Assembly: GCA_027493945.1 (NCBI GenBank)
Contig: JAOSJU010000001.1
Location: 2,600,484 to 2,664,483, forward strand
Source of the DNA: Burkholderiaceae bacterium
Lineage (GTDB): Bacteria > Pseudomonadota > Gammaproteobacteria > Burkholderiales > Burkholderiaceae_E
Direction of reading: 5' to 3'
DNA: 64,000 nt
Shown: positions 60,592 to 64,000 of the stretch, piece by piece
How positions within the stretch are numbered: the stretch's first letter is position 1
How the letters are laid out: each line of letters begins with the position of its first letter
Notes under the pieces: generated by a model
Seen by the model: the letters and a program-made list of their open reading frames with translations, nothing else
Databases searched by the model: none
Told to the model about the DNA's origin: nothing
Position numbers and translations under genes: made by a program

Positions 60592-61355
60592 CGGAACCAG
60601 CTCACGCAGACGTCGATCACCGTGTGCAGGTGCGCCAGCGGGTCGATGCGCGCGAGGCCTGCCACGCCGAAGGCGACGATCGCCAGGCCCGCCGCGATGC
60701 GCGCGCCGCGGCTCGCGAGCAGTCTCGCTCCGCGTTGCGCGGCCAGGCCCAGCGCGAGCAGGTTGGGCAGCGTGCCCAGGCCGAACGCCAGCAGCAGCAG
60801 CGCCCCGTCGGCCGCGCTGCCCGAGACCAGTGCCGCGGCGAGCACGCCGTAGACCATGCCGCAGGGCACCCAGCCCCAGGCGACGCCGGCGGCGAGTGCG
60901 CCGGGCACGCTGGTCGCGCCGAGCAGGCGCGTGGCGTACGGGCCGATGCGGCGCCACACCGCAGCCCCGGCGTGCTCGAGCGCGCCGAGGCGGCGCAATC
61001 GGCCGCCCGCCGCAGTTGCGAGCGCCAGGCCCAGCGCGATCAGCACCAGGTTGGCCGCCACGAACGCCGCCTGCTGGATCGGCAGCAACCGGGCCGCGAG
61101 CCACGCCGCCGATCCGACGCCGCCCGCCAGCGCCCCCGCCGCGGTGTAGCTCGCGATGCGCCCGGCGTTGTAGGCCAGTTGCAGCGACATGCCCGATCGG
61201 GCCGCGGCGAGCGCGCCCACGCCGGCCTGCGCGTGGATCGGGATCACCCGGTGGCGCGAGCCGAGCAGCGCGACGATGCCGCCGCACATGCCCGCGCAGT
61301 GCACGCCGCCGAACAGGCCGAGCAGGAACACCGAAATCAGGGACAGGCCGGTCAC
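60588..61355 (-). CDS. TauE/SafE-like membrane protein (DsbD-like metal or sulfur transporter)
   Basis: 255 residues, six or more membrane helices. The start FLLGLFGGVHCAGMCGGIVA has the HCxGMC motif of this family and a second conserved phrase is WGWVPCGMVYGVLAAALVSG. The Cys pair resembles DsbD/CcdA-type proteins. Homologues often sit next to ccoI-ccoS and are thought to help copper handling or haem-copper oxidase maturation, but the substrate is not established. First gene of the minus-strand cco cluster. Confidence 0.82.
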   Translation of the reverse strand: MTGLSLISVFLLGLFGGVHCAGMCGGIVALLGSRHRVIPIHAQAGVGALAAARSGMSLQLAYNAGRIASYTAAGALAGGVGSAAWLAARLLPIQQAAFVAANLVLIALGLALATAAGGRLRRLGALEHAGAAVWRRIGPYATRLLGATSVPGALAAGVAWGWVPCGMVYGVLAAALVSGSAADGALLLLAFGLGTLPNLLALGLAAQRGARLLASRGARIAAGLAIVAFGVAGLARIDPLAHLHTVIDVCVSWFR

Positions 61356-61490
61356 GACACCAGGGGAACGAACAGGCTTGAACAGGCGCTAGACTTGGGG
61401 CTCGCGAGCCGCCGACGCGCGTTTGCGCAGCGCATCGGCGCGCCGCACCTGTCCCAATGCTACCTTGACGGCTGCAGACCGTCCCGAGCG

Positions 61491-62603
61491 ATGTCAAGAA
61501 CCCTCTGGATCGACGCGGAAGGCGTGGTGCGCACGATCGACCAGACCGTGCTGCCCTTCGAGCGGCGCGAGATCGCGCTGCGCACGCTCGACGATTGCGA
61601 TCGCGCGATCCGCGAGATGCAGGTGCGCGGCGCGCCGTTGATCGGCGCGGTCGGCGCCTGGGGCCTGGCGCTCGCGCTGGGCGCCGACGCTTCGGACGCG
61701 TCGCTGCAGCGCGCCTTCGAGCGGCTGGCCGCGTCGCGTCCCACCGCGGTCAACCTGCGCTGGGCGCTCGAGCGCGTGCGAGCGGGGGTCGCGGCGGCCG
61801 CGCCCGCTCGCAGGGCGGCGCTCGCCCGCGAAGAGGCCGGCCGCATCTGCGACGAGGACGTCGCCTGCAACGCCCGCATCGGCGAGCGCGGCGCCGAACT
61901 GCTTCGCGCGCTCGCCGGTCGCCGCGCGCCGCGCGCCGGGTCCGACCGCGCCGGCCCGGCCCCGCTGAACCTGCTCACGCACTGCAACGCCGGGCGCATC
62001 GCCACCGTCGACCACGGCACTGCGCTCGCGCCGGTCTACCGGATGCACGCCGAGGGCGTGCCGGTTCACGTCTGGGTCGACGAGACCCGCCCGCGCAACC
62101 AGGGCGCCGCGCTCACCGCGTGGGAGCTCGCCGAGCGAGGCGTCGCGCACACCGTGATCGCCGACAACGCGGGTGGCCTGCTGATGATGCAGGGGCGCGT
62201 GGATGCGGTGATCGTGGGCTGCGACCGCGTGGCCGCCAACGGCGACGTCGCCAACAAGGTGGGTACCTACCTCAAGGCGCTCGCGGCGCGCGACAACGAC
62301 GTGCCGTTCTACGTCGCCTGCCCGGTGTCGACGATCGATCCCGACACGCCCGACGGCGCGTCGATCCCGATCGAGGAGCGCGCGGCGCGCGAGGTCACGC
62401 ACGTGGCCGGAGCGCTCGGCGACGGCTCGCGCGCGAGCGTGCGCATCGTGCCCGAGGGCAGCCCGGTGGCCAATCCCGCCTTCGACATCACGCCGGCGCG
62501 GCTGGTGACCGCGCTGCTCACCGAGCACGGCGTGTTCGAGGCTTCGGCCGCCGGCGTGCGCGCCGCGCTGGCAGGGTCCGCGAACAGGCCCCGCGCGTCA
62601 TGA
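61491..62603 (+). CDS. mtnA: Methylthioribose-1-phosphate isomerase
   Basis: 370 residues. Converts 5-methylthioribose-1-phosphate to 5-methylthioribulose-1-phosphate. [20 protein letters not shown], the catalytic Cys in [19 protein letters not shown], the acid Asp in [19 protein letters not shown], and [20 protein letters not shown] are conserved. ATG 61491. The 135-bp divergent gap upstream shows no clear promoter. Its stop overlaps the next gene's ATG by four bases. Confidence 0.93.
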   Translation: MSRTLWIDAEGVVRTIDQTVLPFERREIALRTLDDCDRAIREMQVRGAPLIGAVGAWGLALALGADASDASLQRAFERLAASRPTAVNLRWALERVRAGVAAAAPARRAALAREEAGRICDEDVACNARIGERGAELLRALAGRRAPRAGSDRAGPAPLNLLTHCNAGRIATVDHGTALAPVYRMHAEGVPVHVWVDETRPRNQGAALTAWELAERGVAHTVIADNAGGLLMMQGRVDAVIVGCDRVAANGDVANKVGTYLKALAARDNDVPFYVACPVSTIDPDTPDGASIPIEERAAREVTHVAGALGDGSRASVRIVPEGSPVANPAFDITPARLVTALLTEHGVFEASAAGVRAALAGSANRPRAS

Positions 62604-63313
62604 ACGCGGCCTGGCGCAGCGAGGACGCGGCGCGCGCGGCGATCGTCGACGCCGCGCGCCGCACGATCGCGCTGGGCATCAACACCGGGCGTTCGGGCAA
62701 CGTCTCGATGCGCTGGCATCGCGGCGGCGCCGACGGCCTGCTGATCACGCCGAGCGCGCTCGCCTACGAGGCGATGACGATCGACGACCTGGTCTGGCTC
62801 CCCGTGGATGCGCCGCCGGGCGAGGACGACGGCGCCGAGCAGCCGTTGCGCCGGGACGGATCGCGGCAGCCCTCGTCGGAGTGGCGGCTGCATCGCGACC
62901 TGTACGCTGCGCGCAGCGACGCGGGCGCGATCGTCCATGCGCATCCGCCGTTCGCCACCACGCTCGCCTGCCTGCCGCGGATCCACGTCGAGGGCATCCC
63001 GGCGTTCCACTACATGGTCGCCGTCGCGGGCGGCAACGACATCCGCTGCGCGCCGTACGCGACCTTCGGCACCGCGGCCCTGTCGGCGGCAGCGCGCGCG
63101 GCGCTCGAGGGACGGCGCGCCTGCCTGCTGGCGCAACACGGGCTGGTCGCGCTCTCGGGCACGCTCGAAGCGGCCCTCGAACTCGCGGTCGAGGTGGAGT
63201 CGCTGGCGCGGATCTACGGGCAGGCGCTGCAGCTGGGCGAACCGGCGCTGCTGGACACCGCCGCGATGGCCAGCGTGCACGCGCGTTTCTCGCGCTACCG
63301 GCCCGATCGCTAG
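62600..63313 (+). CDS. Class II aldolase, probably acting after MtnA
   Basis: 237 residues. Zinc-dependent class II aldolase/adducin fold: [12 protein letters not shown] near residue 27, the acid in [20 protein letters not shown], zinc histidines in [14 protein letters not shown] and [13 protein letters not shown]. These phrases resemble fuculose-phosphate aldolase and the Ald2 enzyme of the DHAP shunt more than MtnB dehydratase, though MtnB belongs to the same fold. Coupling to mtnA by a four-base overlap suggests cleavage of methylthioribulose- or deoxyribulose-1-phosphate to DHAP. Its stop overlaps the convergent uvrA stop. Confidence 0.85.
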   Translation: MNAAWRSEDAARAAIVDAARRTIALGINTGRSGNVSMRWHRGGADGLLITPSALAYEAMTIDDLVWLPVDAPPGEDDGAEQPLRRDGSRQPSSEWRLHRDLYAARSDAGAIVHAHPPFATTLACLPRIHVEGIPAFHYMVAVAGGNDIRCAPYATFGTAALSAAARAALEGRRACLLAQHGLVALSGTLEAALELAVEVESLARIYGQALQLGEPALLDTAAMASVHARFSRYRPDR

Positions 63314-64000
63314 GCGGCGCGCGCGGGCCGCGCGCGCTTTCGCGGAGCCGCGGCCGCGGGCCCGTCGCCCTCGGCGCGCCCGCGCAGCACGCGAGCCAGG
63401 TAGCGGCCGGTGTGGCTCGCTTCGCAGCCGGCGATCTCCTCGGGCGTGCCGGTAGCCACCACCGTGCCTCCGCCGTCGCCGCCCTCGGGTCCCGAGGTCG
63501 ATCACCCAGTCGGCGGTCTTGATCACATCGAGGTTGTGCTCGATCACGATCACCGTGTTGCCGTGGTCGCGCAGCGCGTGGATCACCTTCAGCAGCAACG
63601 CGATGTCGTGGAAGTGCAGTCCGGTGGTCGGCTCGTCGAGGATGTACAGCGTGCGCCCGGTGTCGCGCTTGGAGAGCTCTTCGGCGAGCTTCACCCGCTG
63701 GGCCTCGCCGCCCGACAGCGTGGTCGCGCTCTGGCCCAGCCGCACGTAGCCCAGGCCGACGTCGAGCAGCGTGCGCAGCTTGCGCTCGATCGCCGGCACC
63801 GCCGACAGCAGGCCATAGGCCTGCTCGATCGTCATGTCGAGCACCTGCGCGATGTTGTATCCCTTGTAGCGCACCTCCAGCGTCTCGCGGTTGTAGCGCT
63901 GCCCGCGGCAGGTGTCGCAGGGCACGTAGACGTCGGGCAGGAAGTGCATCGCGACGCGGATCACGCCGTCGCCCTCGCAGGCCTCGCAGCGCCCGCCCTT
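63310..64000 (-). CDS. uvrA: Excinuclease ABC subunit A (3' part, one frameshift)
   Basis: C-terminal part of the DNA-damage sensor ATPase; the start lies beyond the window. Zinc-finger cysteines [11 protein letters not shown] and [13 protein letters not shown], the signature [20 protein letters not shown] and Walker [18 protein letters not shown] are seen, then [20 protein letters not shown]. An extra base near 63490 shifts the frame; removing it gives [15 protein letters not shown] and a stop at 63312-63310. The end is Arg/Ala-rich. Overlaps the aldolase stop (CTAG). Confidence 0.95.

Noticed and set aside
62600..63313. MtnB methylthioribulose-1-phosphate dehydratase
   Set aside because: Same fold, but the SSEWxLHxxLY and HAHPPFAT phrases fit the aldolase branch better. 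Not excluded without a profile search.

Overview
The window is about 64 kb of GC-rich bacterial chromosome. Gene content and order fit a betaproteobacterium of the order Burkholderiales: rpoC and the str, S10, spc and alpha ribosomal operons in one block, a cutA/corA/hemB/engB/cytochrome c4/msrPQ/lysA/ponA/pilMNOPQ/aroKB/dgt/gltBD block, and a ccoIS-NOQP-GH cluster. The family cannot be fixed from sequence alone. No tRNA, rRNA, CRISPR array, prophage or transposase gene was found.

Layout. 1-3351: the 3' part of rpoC and a lipoprotein gene. 3401-8015: str operon (rpsL, rpsG, fusA, tuf). 8016-9299: rpsJ, then an 825-bp non-coding island with two long inverted repeats. 9300-23458: S10-spc-alpha genes from rplC to rplQ, including secY, infA, the 37-codon rpmJ and rpoA. 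23567-25773: a NodI/NodJ-type ABC exporter and cutA. 25811-28693 (minus): corA, hemB, engB. 28825-31271: diheme cytochrome c and msrPQ. 31239-35077 (minus): lysA, lptM, PBP1A. 35366-43384: pilMNOPQ, aroK, aroB, dgt. 43616-51434: gltB, gltD, an amidase. 51460-52411: a MaoC-fold gene (minus) and hslR (plus). 52406-61355 (minus): complete cbb3 oxidase cluster with its assembly genes. 61491-63313: mtnA with a class II aldolase. 63310-64000: the 3' end of uvrA (minus).

How the genes work together. The first 23 kb makes the translation machinery, RNA polymerase subunits and the Sec pore. pilMNOPQ builds the type IV pilus alignment complex and secretin, beside the PBP1A gene and the shikimate genes aroKB. 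gltBD assimilates ammonium. The cco cluster encodes a high-affinity terminal oxidase with copper import (ccoI), assembly (ccoS, ccoG, ccoH) and a promoter with an FNR/Anr-like site. mtnA plus the aldolase suggest salvage of 5'-deoxynucleoside by-products.

Sequence quality. At least 23 single-base indels, mostly in G/C runs, break genes that must be intact (rpoC, rpsG, fusA, tuf, rplW, rpsS, rpsC, pilM, gltB, ccoG, uvrA and others). About 15 lie in the first 13 kb, none was seen from about 12.6 to 35.4 kb. They look like sequencing or assembly errors, so the affected genes are annotated over their full extent with the break points given.

Most unusual parts: the palindromic island between rpsJ and rplC (94-bp perfect arms, then 42-bp arms), two related purine-rich hairpins directly after the tuf and rpsK stop codons, a codon-usage block inside tuf, and an eight-base homopolymer at the start of ccoG.
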